A program made the position numbers and the translations under genes. A stretch of DNA of 64,000 bases from Brevibacillus fulvus (GTDB lineage: Bacteria > Bacillota > Bacilli > Brevibacillales > Brevibacillaceae): positions 124,001 to 188,000 of the forward strand of contig NZ_JAFBEB010000006.1 of the NCBI RefSeq assembly GCF_016908525.1, read 5' to 3'. A model generated the notes under the pieces. The model did not search any database and had not been told where the DNA came from. It was given only the letters and a program-made list of their open reading frames with translations. This document shows positions 7,612 to 15,913 of this stretch, one piece after another (the first letter of the stretch is position 1; each line of letters opens with the position of its first letter).

Positions 7612-9361
7612 GTTTAATCAGCCCCTTAACCTCAGTATAGATTTCTTTCGGCAGGAAAGGATTTCCGTCATATTTCAAAACTGACTCAATTTTTTCAGCA
7701 TGACCCACATGCAGTTTGAGCAGATTTGCGATTTGACCTGTTGCGTTGTTTTCGACCGTAATTACTTTTGTCGCCTTTTCCACATAAGGTTTGATCACCT
7801 CGGTTGGGAAAGGATGGATCAACCGGATTTGCGCATGGTTCACTTTCAAGCCTTCTTTTTCCAAACGTTCTTTTGCTTCTTGAATCGTACCGCCAGTGGA
7901 GTTAACGCCCACGATCAGCACATCGGGTTCGCTGTGCGGCGCATCGAAAAGAACGGGATTTGGGAATTTTTGGACTAGTCCATCCAGCTTGCGCATCCGC
8001 TTATCCATTTGTTGTTTCCGGTTAACCGGACTTTCGGAAGGATTTCCGCTCGGTTGGTGTTCAACCCCGGTCACATGGTGCAAACCATATTTTTGGCCAG
8101 GTACGACACGCGGCGAAACCCCGTCTTCCGTGACTTCATATCGTTTGAACAAATCGTTTTGTTCGCGTTCGGGAAGTTCTTGACCAAGCAACAGCTTACC
8201 GCGGCGAATTTCCACTTTGCTGAAGTCAAACGGCGTAACCGTTTGTTTGCCCAAAGAAAGCGTCAAGTCTGTCGCCAAAATGACCGGCACTTGGTATTCT
8301 TCAGCGATATTGAGCGCTTCAATCGTGTCATAGAAGCATTCTTCAACCGTGCTTGGCGCCATCACGACTTTCGGAATTTCCCCATGGGTACCGTTGATCA
8401 AGGCGTTCAAGTCGGACTGTTCTTGTTTGGTTGGCATACCGGTAGATGGACCGCCGCGTTGTGTATCGACGATCACAACTGGTGTTTCCGTAATACCCGC
8501 CAAGCCGATCGCTTCCATCATCAAGGATAAACCAGGGCCTGCGGAGGCAGTCAGAGCCCGCACCCCACCGTAGTTTGCACCGATCGCCATCGTAATGGCA
8601 GCGATTTCATCTTCTGTCTGAATGACCGTTCCGCCGAATTTCGGCAGCTTTTTAATCAAATATTCCATAATCTCGGACGCCGGAGTTATTGGATAAGCTG
8701 GCATAAAACGCACGCCGCCGGCAATCGCACCGAGTGCTATCGCATCGTTACCGATCATAAACAATTGTTTTTGGCCATCCGCTTTTTCCAATTGGAATTC
8801 TGGCAGATTGCCCCCTGTCAATTCATTGACAAAGTCGAACCCTCTGCGGATCGCTTCCATATTCTTTTCAACCACTTTTTCCCCTTTGCGGAGGAACATA
8901 TCTTCAACAATGTTGCGATAATTTTCGACAGGTATTCCCAAAATCGAGCTGGAAGCGCCGATGGAAACCATGTTTTTCATCAAGGAAGTTCCCAATTCGT
9001 CAGCGATCTCTGTCAGAGGTACAGTCAAAAGACGCACGGACGGCAACCCTTCCGGCAATTTTGGATTAAACTTCGCGTCAGCGATTACAATTCCGCCTTC
9101 GCGCAATTCGTGTGCGTTAAGATCAATCGTTTCCTGGTCAAAGGCTACGAGAATGTCCAGATCGTCGGAAATTGCACGCATCGGTTTTGTACTTACGCGA
9201 ATTTTGTTATTGGTGTGTCCACCTTTGATACGGGAAGAAAAGTGACGGTAACTGTACAAATGATACCCCATGCGGTTCATTGCCATCGAGAAGATTTCAC
9301 CTGTACTCTCGATACCTTCCCCTTGTTGCCCCCCAACTTTCCAAGAAAGTTGACTAATCAT
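7583..9361 (-). CDS. korA: 2-oxoacid:ferredoxin oxidoreductase, gamma-alpha fusion subunit
   Basis: 592 residues. The gamma domain is N-terminal (about 1-190: WKVGGQQGEGIESTGEIF, then the YRHFSSRIKGGHTNNKIR substrate/CoA-side loop). It is followed by the alpha pyrimidine-binding domain from about 200 (AGGVRFMPAYPITPASEIME, QTEDEIAAI with the catalytic-type Glu, GGPSTGMPTKQEQSDL) and a transketolase C-like domain near the end. There is no extra ferredoxin domain, as in other two-subunit Kor enzymes of aerobic and facultative Gram-positives. It works with KorB to make acyl-CoA, CO2 and reduced ferredoxin. GGGGTGG precedes the ATG. Substrate choice (2-oxoglutarate versus pyruvate) is inferred from family resemblance only. 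Confidence 0.9.
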   Translation of the reverse strand: MISQLSWKVGGQQGEGIESTGEIFSMAMNRMGYHLYSYRHFSSRIKGGHTNNKIRVSTKPMRAISDDLDILVAFDQETIDLNAHELREGGIVIADAKFNPKLPEGLPSVRLLTVPLTEIADELGTSLMKNMVSIGASSSILGIPVENYRNIVEDMFLRKGEKVVEKNMEAIRRGFDFVNELTGGNLPEFQLEKADGQKQLFMIGNDAIALGAIAGGVRFMPAYPITPASEIMEYLIKKLPKFGGTVIQTEDEIAAITMAIGANYGGVRALTASAGPGLSLMMEAIGLAGITETPVVIVDTQRGGPSTGMPTKQEQSDLNALINGTHGEIPKVVMAPSTVEECFYDTIEALNIAEEYQVPVILATDLTLSLGKQTVTPFDFSKVEIRRGKLLLGQELPEREQNDLFKRYEVTEDGVSPRVVPGQKYGLHHVTGVEHQPSGNPSESPVNRKQQMDKRMRKLDGLVQKFPNPVLFDAPHSEPDVLIVGVNSTGGTIQEAKERLEKEGLKVNHAQIRLIHPFPTEVIKPYVEKATKVITVENNATGQIANLLKLHVGHAEKIESVLKYDGNPFLPKEIYTEVKGLIKHGDYERVSK

Positions 9362-9452
9362 CCAAATTCCACCCCTTCAGTGACTGTAAGAGCTGCACCT
9401 TCATTCAACATTTTCAACTAAGATGTGACAAAATTGTGCATAGACTAGACCC

Positions 9453-9481
9453 ATTGTAGACCTAGCTTGGCAAATTTGCAA
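9453..9481 (-). promoter_or_regulatory. Sigma-A promoter of korAB
   Basis: TTGCAA, 17 nt, TACAAT on the minus strand. The predicted leader to the korA ATG is about 85 nt. Confidence 0.55.
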
Positions 9482-9551
9482 GTGCTTTCCTCTGATAATA
9501 ATTTTGGTCTCGATAAAACGTTGAACTCAGTACATTAATAACTTTACGCTC

Positions 9552-10493
9552 TTATTGTAACACGTTTTGAAAAACGCGCAACCAGTTTTCAAACATGATT
9601 TTTTTCACTTCATCTTCCTTAAAATGCTTCAATAAGGCATTGACCAGCCGTTGATACTCGCCGGCGCTGGACAAATCTCCGAAGCGTTCGACGGTCCCGT
9701 CGAAGTCGGAACCAAATGCAACGTGATCAAGTCCCCCGAGCGCACATACATGATCCAAATGACGCAGCAAATCGTCAATCCAGACGGTTCGTTTTTCGCT
9801 CGTCACGAACATGTCAACAAACGTCAGACCCATGACGGAATCTTTTTCGATCAATGCGCGAATTTGCTGATCAGTTAAATTCCGCGGGTGATCACACAGT
9901 TTTCTCGTGTTGGAATGGGAAGCGATGACCGGCGTTGAACTTAACTCCAGCACTTCCCAAAAACCGGGTTCAGCCAAATGGGAAACATCCACCATCATGC
10001 CTAACCGATTCATTTCCCGAACCACTTGCCGGCCGAAAAGAGTCAATCCGCGCGGAGACGGTTGCAAACATCCGTCAGCCAGTTGATTGCGGATATTCCA
10101 GGTCAGGCCGATCCCTCTTACTCCCATCCGATAGAGCTCATGCAAATTACCGAGATCGTGTCCAAGCGGATGTCCGCCTTCTATAAACAGAATAGCCCCT
10201 TTCTTCTCCTTTAATACACATTGCTCCAAATCACCGCGAGAATAGATCGCCGTCACAGGAGGAACCGCCACTTGTTGATGAAAAATTTTGATCATTTCCA
10301 TTGCCGAGCGATACGCCCTCGCTCCTTTATGCTCCGTTGGCACCCAGACATCAAATACTTGAATGTGCACGTTCCCGCGCTTCATCTCCGGCAGACTGAC
10401 CTGCAACCGTTCATCTCCTCGCGCAAATCGGAGCGTGCGGTCCTCCCACAGCTTTAACAAAGCATCGCAATGTGCATCAAAAACTTTGCTCAA
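9552..10493 (-). CDS. Membrane-type dipeptidase, peptidase family M19
   Basis: 313 residues. Zinc dipeptidase of the renal dipeptidase fold. Seen: FDAHCDALLKLW at the start (first His-x-Asp metal pair), LFIEGGHPLGHDLGNL near 110 (bridging glutamate), LGMMVDVSHLAEPGFWEVLE and VIASHSNTRKLCDHPRNLTD (metal and substrate histidines), and HVAFGSDFDGT near the end. Homologues cleave dipeptides, including those with a D-residue. TTG 10493 is chosen because AAGGGAG stands about 9 nt upstream and the family normally starts just before FDAHCD; the frame is open for 40 more codons, but these run into the spoVS terminator. Confidence 0.8.
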   Translation of the reverse strand: MSKVFDAHCDALLKLWEDRTLRFARGDERLQVSLPEMKRGNVHIQVFDVWVPTEHKGARAYRSAMEMIKIFHQQVAVPPVTAIYSRGDLEQCVLKEKKGAILFIEGGHPLGHDLGNLHELYRMGVRGIGLTWNIRNQLADGCLQPSPRGLTLFGRQVVREMNRLGMMVDVSHLAEPGFWEVLELSSTPVIASHSNTRKLCDHPRNLTDQQIRALIEKDSVMGLTFVDMFVTSEKRTVWIDDLLRHLDHVCALGGLDHVAFGSDFDGTVERFGDLSSAGEYQRLVNALLKHFKEDEVKKIMFENWLRVFQNVLQ

Positions 10494-10581
10494 TCGTCTC
10501 TTCTCCCTTCTCTTGGCTTCCCCTACTTGATGCAACCATAAATCGTCCGCCAACACAAGAGATTTTCGGCTTTTTTTGGAT

Positions 10582-10620
10582 ACAAAAAAAACCTGTTCAT
10601 TCATAAGGAACAAACAGGTT
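10582..10620 (-). terminator. Intrinsic terminator of spoVS
   Basis: Minus strand: AACCTGTT...AACAGGTT stem followed by seven T. It lies 20 nt after the spoVS stop and overlaps the upstream extension of the dipeptidase frame. Confidence 0.8.
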
Positions 10621-10639
10621 AAGCTTTACCCGTATGCAA

Positions 10640-10900
10640 TTATCTCGGCTCTACGATCAGTTTTATGGCGGTGCGTTCCTCTCCATCAATTACAATATCT
10701 GTAAAGGCTGGAATGCAAATCAAGTCAACTCCACTAGGCGCTACGAACCCTCGTGCAATCGCTACGGCTTTTACTGCTTGGTTAAGCGCCCCAGCACCGA
10801 TGGCTTGAATCTCAGCGGCTCCGCGTTCGCGAAGTACACCTGCAAGGGCACCTGCAACGGAGTTGGGGTTAGACTTTGCTGAAACTTTTAATACTTCCAT
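10640..10900 (-). CDS. spoVS: Stage V sporulation protein S
   Basis: 86 residues, exactly the usual size. Small Alba-like protein needed for late sporulation and coat assembly in Bacillus. The sequence is almost invariant in spore formers and is recognised throughout: MEVLKVSAKSNPNSVAGALA, then RGAAEIQAIGAGALNQAVKA and a C-terminal AIKLIVEPR. The start is ATG 10900, behind GGGAGG; the frame stays open upstream but without support. A sigma-H-like promoter lies about 50 nt upstream, and its own terminator follows, so it is probably monocistronic. Confidence 0.97.
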   Translation of the reverse strand: MEVLKVSAKSNPNSVAGALAGVLRERGAAEIQAIGAGALNQAVKAVAIARGFVAPSGVDLICIPAFTDIVIDGEERTAIKLIVEPR

Positions 10901-10948
10901 CCTTTTGAACCTCCCGTCAGATAGGATTACTGTTATTAATAGAATGAT

Positions 10949-10975
10949 ATTCGAATAACCCCTAAAAATTCCTGC
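10949..10975 (-). promoter_or_regulatory. Sigma-H-like promoter of spoVS
   Basis: Minus strand GCAGGAATT, an 11-nt gap, then TTCGAAT. This fits the sigma-H consensus RnAGGAwWW / RnnGAAT with one mismatch. B. subtilis spoVS is known to use sigma-H. Confidence 0.6.
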
Positions 10976-11017
10976 AAACTGTTCGTAAAGATTCAAAAAA
11001 TTCCGAGTCTAAACATA

Positions 11018-11813
11018 TTATTCCATAAACGGGTGGTCATCGTCAATTCGGATTCGTTCCAATTTTGTTGTCTTCCCCGTTGCTTTATCCAATGTAAGCA
11101 GCACGGCGTTGAGCTGCGTCCGTCCCGTGGCCACTTCAAAACGAACCGGCAGTTGGGTCAAAAACTTTTTAATGACCGCTTCTCGCTCCATGCCTAAAAT
11201 TCCATCGCGCGGTCCGGTCATGCCTACGTCAGTCAAGTAGCCTGTACCTTGAGGCAAAATTCGTTCATCGCCTGTCTGCACATGAGTGTGGGTGCCGACC
11301 AAAGCGCTGATTTTGCCATCCAGATACCAAGCGAGCGCCTGCTTTTCCGAAGTGGCTTCCGCGTGGAAATCGACAAATATGTATTTCGTCCGTTTTTTCG
11401 CTTGCTCCACCAATTGGACTGCCGTGGCAAACGGGCATTCCAGCGGCGGCAAAAAAGCGCGTCCTTGCAAATTGATCACCGCTAACTCGCCAACCGGATG
11501 TTTGATATACGTGATCCCCTTCCCCGGTGTTCCTTCCGGAAAATTGGCGGGACGAATCAGACGAGGTTCCTGATCGATAAAGTCAAAAATCTCTCGGTTA
11601 TCCCAGGTATGGTTGCCCATCGTAATCGCTTCTGCGCCTGCTTCAAACAGTTCCCGACAGATTTTTTCCGTAATTCCTCTGCCGTGGGCCGCATTTTCCC
11701 CATTGACCACGATAAAAGTCGGATCATATTTGCGTTTCAAGCGGGGCAAATAATCGCGAACCATCTCGCGACCGGCCGAGCCCATAATATCGCCAACAAA
11801 TAACAGTTTCATC
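11018..11813 (-). CDS. ymdB: YmdB-type metallophosphoesterase
   Basis: 264 residues. Calcineurin-like phosphoesterase of the YmdB group (in B. subtilis a 2',3'-cAMP phosphodiesterase that affects biofilm and sporulation choices). Metal-site motifs are present in order: FVGDIMGSAGR (8-18), VVNGENAAHGRGIT, ITMGNHTWDN, then FVDFHAEATSEKQA and VGTHTHVQTGDE, ending in the TDVGMTGPRDG stretch special to this family. Start ATG 11813 follows AGAGGTG. It lies directly after rny, as in B. subtilis, but with a terminator between the two genes. Confidence 0.92.
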
Positions 11814-11835
11814 TTATGTATCACCTCTATCTCTA

Positions 11836-11863
11836 AGTATATACCAATCCCCTTGTGCAACAA
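11836..11863 (-). promoter_or_regulatory. Probable sigma-A promoter of ymdB
   Basis: TTGTTG, 16 nt, TATACT on the minus strand, with the start about 15 nt before the Shine-Dalgarno site. The -35 is only a partial match. Confidence 0.45.
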
Positions 11864-11950
11864 TCCTTCGAATGAAAATTCCCCTGTGACGACTCGTCCT
11901 GGCCCAAATCAGCTAACGAGTTCGGCGCCGCATACCAATTTGGTCAACAG

Positions 11951-11979
11951 ACACAAAAAAAGTGGCTTAATGCCACTTT
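11951..11979 (-). terminator. Intrinsic terminator of rny
   Basis: Minus strand AAAGTGGC-ATTAA-GCCACTTT followed by TTTTTT. The first arm overlaps the rny stop codon. Confidence 0.85.
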
Positions 11980-13534
11980 ATTTTGCGTACTCGACTGCCC
12001 GTGTTTCCCGAATAACGGTAACTTTAATATGTCCGGGGTAATCGAGTTCATCTTCAATTCGTTTTGTGATCTCCCGCGCCAGGCGAACGGCTTCCGCGTC
12101 ATCCACCTTTTCCGGTTGAACCATCACGCGCACTTCACGCCCTGCCTGAATGGCAAACGATTTTTCCACACCATCAAACGACTCGGAGATCTCTTCCAGT
12201 TTCTCCAACCGTTTGATATAGGTTTCCAGCGTCTCCCGGCGAGCTCCCGGCCGCGCAGCGGACAATGCGTCTGCCGCTCCGACCAGCATCGAAATGACTG
12301 ATGTCGGTTCTGTGTCCCCGTGGTGGGAAGCAATACTATTAATGACAACCGGATGTTCATTGTATTTCTTCGCTAACTCCACGCCGATTTCCACGTGAGA
12401 GCCTTCCACTTCATGGTCAATCGCTTTTCCGATGTCATGCAGCAATCCGGCGCGTTTGGCCAGTTTGACATCTTCCTTCATTTCAGCCGCCATCAAGCCA
12501 GCTAAATGCGCTACTTCCATGGAGTGCTTCAAGACGTTCTGTCCATAGCTGGTCCGGTAATGCAATCGACCGAGAATCTTGATCAAATCCGGATGCAAAC
12601 CATGCACATCCGTTTCGAAAGTTGCCTGTTCCCCATACTCCCGAATACGTTCATCCACTTCCCGTCTTGCTTTGTCAACCATCTCTTCAATTCGGGCCGG
12701 GTGGATACGTCCATCGGCAACAAGTTTATCCAAGGCAGCTTTGGCAATCTCCCGACGGATCGGATCAAAACCTGACAAGATCACCGCTTCCGGTGTATCA
12801 TCAATGATCAGATCAATACCGGTCAAGGTTTCCAAAGCGCGAATATTACGTCCTTCGCGTCCGATAATTCGCCCTTTCATTTCATCGTTTGGCAAAGTGA
12901 CTACGGAAACTGTCGTCTCCGCTACATGATCTGCAGAACAACGCTGGATGGCGGTCGAGATAATTTCCCGCGCCCGTTTGTCAGCTTCTTCCTTCGCTTG
13001 CGTTTCAATCTCCTTGATCATCATTGCCGCTTCATGGCGAACCGTATTTTCGACATTGGACAAAATAATATTCTTCGCTTCTTCCTGCGTTAACCCGGAA
13101 ATACGCTCCAACTCGGAAACTTGTTCTTTATATAGTTGCTCTACTTTCGTTTGCAGATCGCCAATCGCTTTCTCCCGCTCTGCCAGTTCTGCTTCTTTGC
13201 GCTCCTGTTGCTCCAGTTTGCGGTCAAGCGTTTCTTCCTTTTGAAGAATCCGTCGTTCCTGGCGCTGAATTTCATTGCGGCGTTCCCGCAATTCGTTTTC
13301 TGCTTCAGATCGAAGCTTGAAAACTTCGTCCTTAGCCTCCAAAACTTTCTCTTTCTTAACCGCTTCGGCATCCCGCCTTGCTTCCTCGACAATCTGTTTG
13401 GCAGCTGTCTCGGCACTGGAAATCTTGGCTTCGGCAATCGATTTACGAAGGAAATATCCAACGATAAAGCCAACTGCAAGTGCTAGTACGAGCAATAAAA
13501 TAACCAATAGTGGATTAATGAGTGGACTACTCAT
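11978..13534 (-). CDS. rny: Ribonuclease Y
   Basis: 518 residues (B. subtilis 520). Membrane-anchored endoribonuclease that starts bulk mRNA decay. Seen: an N-terminal membrane helix (about 9-28), [12 protein letters not shown], a long charged coiled coil to about residue 200, a KH domain ([20 protein letters not shown]), then an HD domain with the [18 protein letters not shown] metal motif and a C-terminal region ending in EYAK. ATG 13534 gives the family length. The strong AAGGAGG is 16 nt upstream, longer than usual, and an in-frame upstream ATG would add 12 residues and overlap that site, so the exact start is uncertain. A long, hairpin-rich leader precedes it. Confidence 0.95.
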   Translation of the reverse strand: MSSPLINPLLVILLLVLALAVGFIVGYFLRKSIAEAKISSAETAAKQIVEEARRDAEAVKKEKVLEAKDEVFKLRSEAENELRERRNEIQRQERRILQKEETLDRKLEQQERKEAELAEREKAIGDLQTKVEQLYKEQVSELERISGLTQEEAKNIILSNVENTVRHEAAMMIKEIETQAKEEADKRAREIISTAIQRCSADHVAETTVSVVTLPNDEMKGRIIGREGRNIRALETLTGIDLIIDDTPEAVILSGFDPIRREIAKAALDKLVADGRIHPARIEEMVDKARREVDERIREYGEQATFETDVHGLHPDLIKILGRLHYRTSYGQNVLKHSMEVAHLAGLMAAEMKEDVKLAKRAGLLHDIGKAIDHEVEGSHVEIGVELAKKYNEHPVVINSIASHHGDTEPTSVISMLVGAADALSAARPGARRETLETYIKRLEKLEEISESFDGVEKSFAIQAGREVRVMVQPEKVDDAEAVRLAREITKRIEDELDYPGHIKVTVIRETRAVEYAK

Positions 13535-13807
13535 AGGTCTGTAACTTTCACCTCCTTGCTGTTGAGACATCTCCCCGCTTTCTAAGCATTCGATTTCCTT
13601 TTCATACACTGCACACACATACTCATGCTGTTTTTAAAACAGGATGTATCCAGCAGTTTTTGTCCTCCGCTGTAAGAAGCATCGGAATAGCAGGATAGAA
13701 AACCTTCGTGCGCCTTTTTTAAATGGCGCAGTGGCGGTTGCCGATCGGAACGTCTCGCTCCGCAGACCGACATCCTGCGAAAAAGAAGTCCAAGAATTTC
13801 TTCTTGT
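13535..13807 (-). other. Non-coding leader region before rny
   Basis: 273 nt between the putative terminator at 13808 and the rny ATG. No convincing gene is seen. It holds a GCGCC/GGCGC hairpin (about 13707-13728, no T-run), a GGAT-AC-ATCC repeat and a perfect palindrome CTGTTTT-T-AAAACAG (13628-13642). If the promoter at 13936-13965 drives rny, this is the distal part of a leader of nearly 400 nt. Confidence 0.4.
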
Positions 13808-13929
13808 AAAAAACAAGACCGATTCTACTCGGTCGGCTGAATCCGTATGAAAAACATACGGTTGTTCAGTTTTGCCACTGTGAATAGCGAGAGAAAAATT
13901 GAAAAATGTATGAAACACCACGTATATAC
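13808..13929 (-). ncRNA. Candidate small RNA or attenuator upstream of rny
   Basis: A strong promoter (13936-13965) would start transcription near 13929. The RNA then contains a long hairpin (13869-13837): CTGAA-CAA-CCGTATG, loop TTTTT, CATACGG-A-TTCAG. Two bases later comes a terminator hairpin GACCGA-GTAGAA-TCGGTC followed by TTGTTTTTT (13834-13808). Promoter, stable stem and terminator together outline an RNA of about 120 nt. It could be a free small RNA, an attenuated 5' leader of rny, or partly a late terminator for recA-recX. No reading frame with a ribosome-binding site is seen inside. I do not recognise a known riboswitch. Confidence 0.5.
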
Positions 13930-13935
13930 ATAACT

Positions 13936-13965
13936 ATTTTAGTATTTGCAGTTCAGGCTTGTCAA
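13936..13965 (-). promoter_or_regulatory. Strong sigma-A promoter downstream of recX
   Basis: Perfect TTGACA, 18 nt, TAAAAT on the minus strand, starting 17 nt past the recX stop. It drives the candidate RNA and possibly rny. Confidence 0.7.
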
Positions 13966-13982
13966 GAAGCAGGATTCTTGCG

Positions 13983-14618
13983 TTAATCGGCGTTATCCAA
14001 TTCCCGTTTGATTCGACTGATCACAGATGGCGAAAAGCCTTTGCGCTGCAACATCGCGCATAGTTTATAAATCTCCTCGCGAGTCAATTTCTCGCTCCGA
14101 TTGCGAATTTTTTTCCAGACAGCCTTGCGGGCGGCTTCCCATTCGTCCTCAGGTGACAATTGTTCCAAAGCATCTGCAATCTTGTCAGCGCCGATTCCTT
14201 TTTGCTGCAGCTCCATGCGCAGCGCAAATCCGCTCTTTCCTTTAAGGCGGCTGCGTTCCTGCACCCACTGCTCGGCAAATTTGGCATCATCCACATACCC
14301 TTCTGTTTCGCACCGCTGTCTCGTCTCCTCGGCAATCTCCGGAGTGTACCCCTTCGTCAGCAAATACTGATACAGCTGGCGGGCGGAACGGGGACGGAAG
14401 CCAAGATAGCGCAACGCCTGCAAGTAAGCTTTATGCCGCTCCTCGGCGTCCAAAATCCCTTGCCAAAATTCCTGATCAATCTCCGTTCCTTTGAACAAGC
14501 GAAACTTGATCAGGATATCCTCATGAATACTGAACGCAAACTGCTCATTAATGTAAAGATGATAGCGCTGCTTTTGTTTCTGATCTTGATAAACGGCGGT
14601 GATAATCCCCTGGTTCAT
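13983..14618 (-). CDS. recX: RecA regulator RecX
   Basis: 211 residues. RecX modulates RecA filaments. The three-helix RecX repeats are visible: ALRYLGFRPRSARQLYQYLL, then GYVDDAKFAEQWVQERSRLKG with the typical D-D-x-x-FA, GFALRMELQQKGI, and a last repeat KLCAMLQRKGFSPSVISRIK. AAAGGAGC precedes the ATG. It is directly downstream of recA, separated by a hairpin with a poor T-run, so it is probably expressed by readthrough from the recA promoter at lower level and would share SOS control. Confidence 0.92.
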   Translation of the reverse strand: MNQGIITAVYQDQKQKQRYHLYINEQFAFSIHEDILIKFRLFKGTEIDQEFWQGILDAEERHKAYLQALRYLGFRPRSARQLYQYLLTKGYTPEIAEETRQRCETEGYVDDAKFAEQWVQERSRLKGKSGFALRMELQQKGIGADKIADALEQLSPEDEWEAARKAVWKKIRNRSEKLTREEIYKLCAMLQRKGFSPSVISRIKRELDNAD

Positions 14619-14647
14619 ACAAGCTCCTTTCCAGTCGAAGACCGGGA

Positions 14648-14679
14648 CAAAAGAACAGCCTGTCCAGGTGACAGGCTGT
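14648..14679 (-). terminator. Leaky terminator between recA and recX
   Basis: Perfect 10-bp stem ACAGCCTGTC/GACAGGCTGT on the minus strand followed by TCTTTTGT. The interrupted T-run suggests partial readthrough into recX. Confidence 0.65.
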
Positions 14680-14686
14680 CTTTCGC

Positions 14687-15745
14687 TTATTCAAAATCAA
14701 AGATTGGTTCTTCGTCCTGCTCTGGATCTACTACCGCTTCCCCGGTTGGAATCGAATTTGGATTCAGGCTGAAATACTCACGAACTTTTTCCTCAATTTG
14801 ACTACAAATTTGCGGATTTTCTTTCAGGAACAGCTTCGCATTTTCCCGGCCTTGTCCCAGACGTTCATCATTGAAGGCATACCATGCTCCGCTTTTGGAC
14901 ACAACATCAATTTCCGCCCCGATGTCCAAAATGCTGCCTTCACGGGAAATTCCTTCCCCGTACATAATATCGACTTCCGCGGTTTTAAACGGTGGCGCAA
15001 CTTTATTTTTCACCACTTTGATTTTGGTTTTTGTACCGACAACATCATTGCCCGCTTTGATGCTTTCCGCTTTCCGAACGTCCAATCTGACGCTGGCGTA
15101 AAATTTAAGCGCACGTCCACCTGGCGTCGTTTCCGGATTCCCAAACATGACGCCCACTTTTTCACGGAGCTGGTTAATAAAGATGGCGATCGTTTTCGAC
15201 TTGTTGATCGCACCGGACAATTTCCGCAATGCCTGAGACATTAAGCGTGCTTGCAAGCCGACATGGGAGTCGCCCATTTCCCCTTCTATCTCCGCTTTCG
15301 GTACAAGTGCGGCGACAGAGTCAACGACGATAATATCCACCGCACCGGAACGCACCAATGCTTCGGCGATTTCCAACGCCTGCTCACCTGTATCTGGCTG
15401 GGAGAGCAACAGCTCTTCAATATTTACTCCCAACTTTTGGGCGTAAACTGGATCCAAGGCGTGTTCTGCGTCGATAAATGCAGCTTGGCCCCCTTGTTTT
15501 TGTACTTCCGCAATCGCATGCAGAGCCACGGTCGTTTTACCGGAAGATTCAGGTCCAAATATTTCAATGATTCGTCCACGCGGGAATCCGCCAACTCCCA
15601 ATGCGATATCTAATGCCAACGCTCCGGTGGAAACTGTGGAGACTTGAACGTTAGCCATTTCCCCCAATTTCATGATGGAACCTTTCCCAAATTGCTTTTC
15701 TATTTGGCGCAATGCGCTTTCCAAAGCTGCACGACGATCTGACAA
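14687..15745 (-). CDS. recA: Recombinase RecA
   Basis: 352 residues. DNA strand-exchange ATPase and SOS co-protease. Seen: Walker A GPESSGKT (64-71), [11 protein letters not shown], Walker [11 protein letters not shown] (about 139-148), loop L1 [20 protein letters not shown], loop L2 after [19 protein letters not shown], and an acidic tail. The start is set at TTG 15745 because it gives [10 protein letters not shown], matching B. subtilis MSDRQAALD, with AAAGGG 10 nt upstream; a GTG three codons earlier is possible but too close to that site. A LexA-like box and a good promoter precede the gene. Confidence 0.98.
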   Translation of the reverse strand: MSDRRAALESALRQIEKQFGKGSIMKLGEMANVQVSTVSTGALALDIALGVGGFPRGRIIEIFGPESSGKTTVALHAIAEVQKQGGQAAFIDAEHALDPVYAQKLGVNIEELLLSQPDTGEQALEIAEALVRSGAVDIIVVDSVAALVPKAEIEGEMGDSHVGLQARLMSQALRKLSGAINKSKTIAIFINQLREKVGVMFGNPETTPGGRALKFYASVRLDVRKAESIKAGNDVVGTKTKIKVVKNKVAPPFKTAEVDIMYGEGISREGSILDIGAEIDVVSKSGAWYAFNDERLGQGRENAKLFLKENPQICSQIEEKVREYFSLNPNSIPTGEAVVDPEQDEEPIFDFE

Positions 15746-15786
15746 AACTGACACACCCTTTCGAATGACATAACCTATCTGTAATC

Positions 15787-15816
15787 ATCATACATCGAGA
15801 CAGAAGCTTTTGCCAA
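15787..15816 (-). promoter_or_regulatory. Sigma-A promoter of recA
   Basis: TTGGCA, 18 nt, TATGAT on the minus strand; the predicted transcript starts near 15780. Confidence 0.6.
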
Positions 15817-15826
15817 GCATTTTTTG

Positions 15827-15840
15827 CGAACAAATATTCG
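15827..15840 (-). promoter_or_regulatory. LexA (SOS) box at recA
   Basis: Minus strand CGAAT-ATTT-GTTCG, one base away from the Gram-positive LexA consensus CGAAC-N4-GTTCG, 11 nt upstream of the recA -35. Position and gene make SOS control very likely. Confidence 0.65.
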
Positions 15841-15913
15841 GTTTGCTCATTCCCTGCCCCTGCCCAGCCACCTGCCGATCTGCGCACAGGCAGTCGGCAA
15901 AAAGCGGTGACAG

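Noticed and set aside
13634-13921. 95-codon minus-strand frame between recX and rny
   Set aside because: It would run through the hairpin and terminator and has no Shine-Dalgarno sequence; a non-coding reading fits better.
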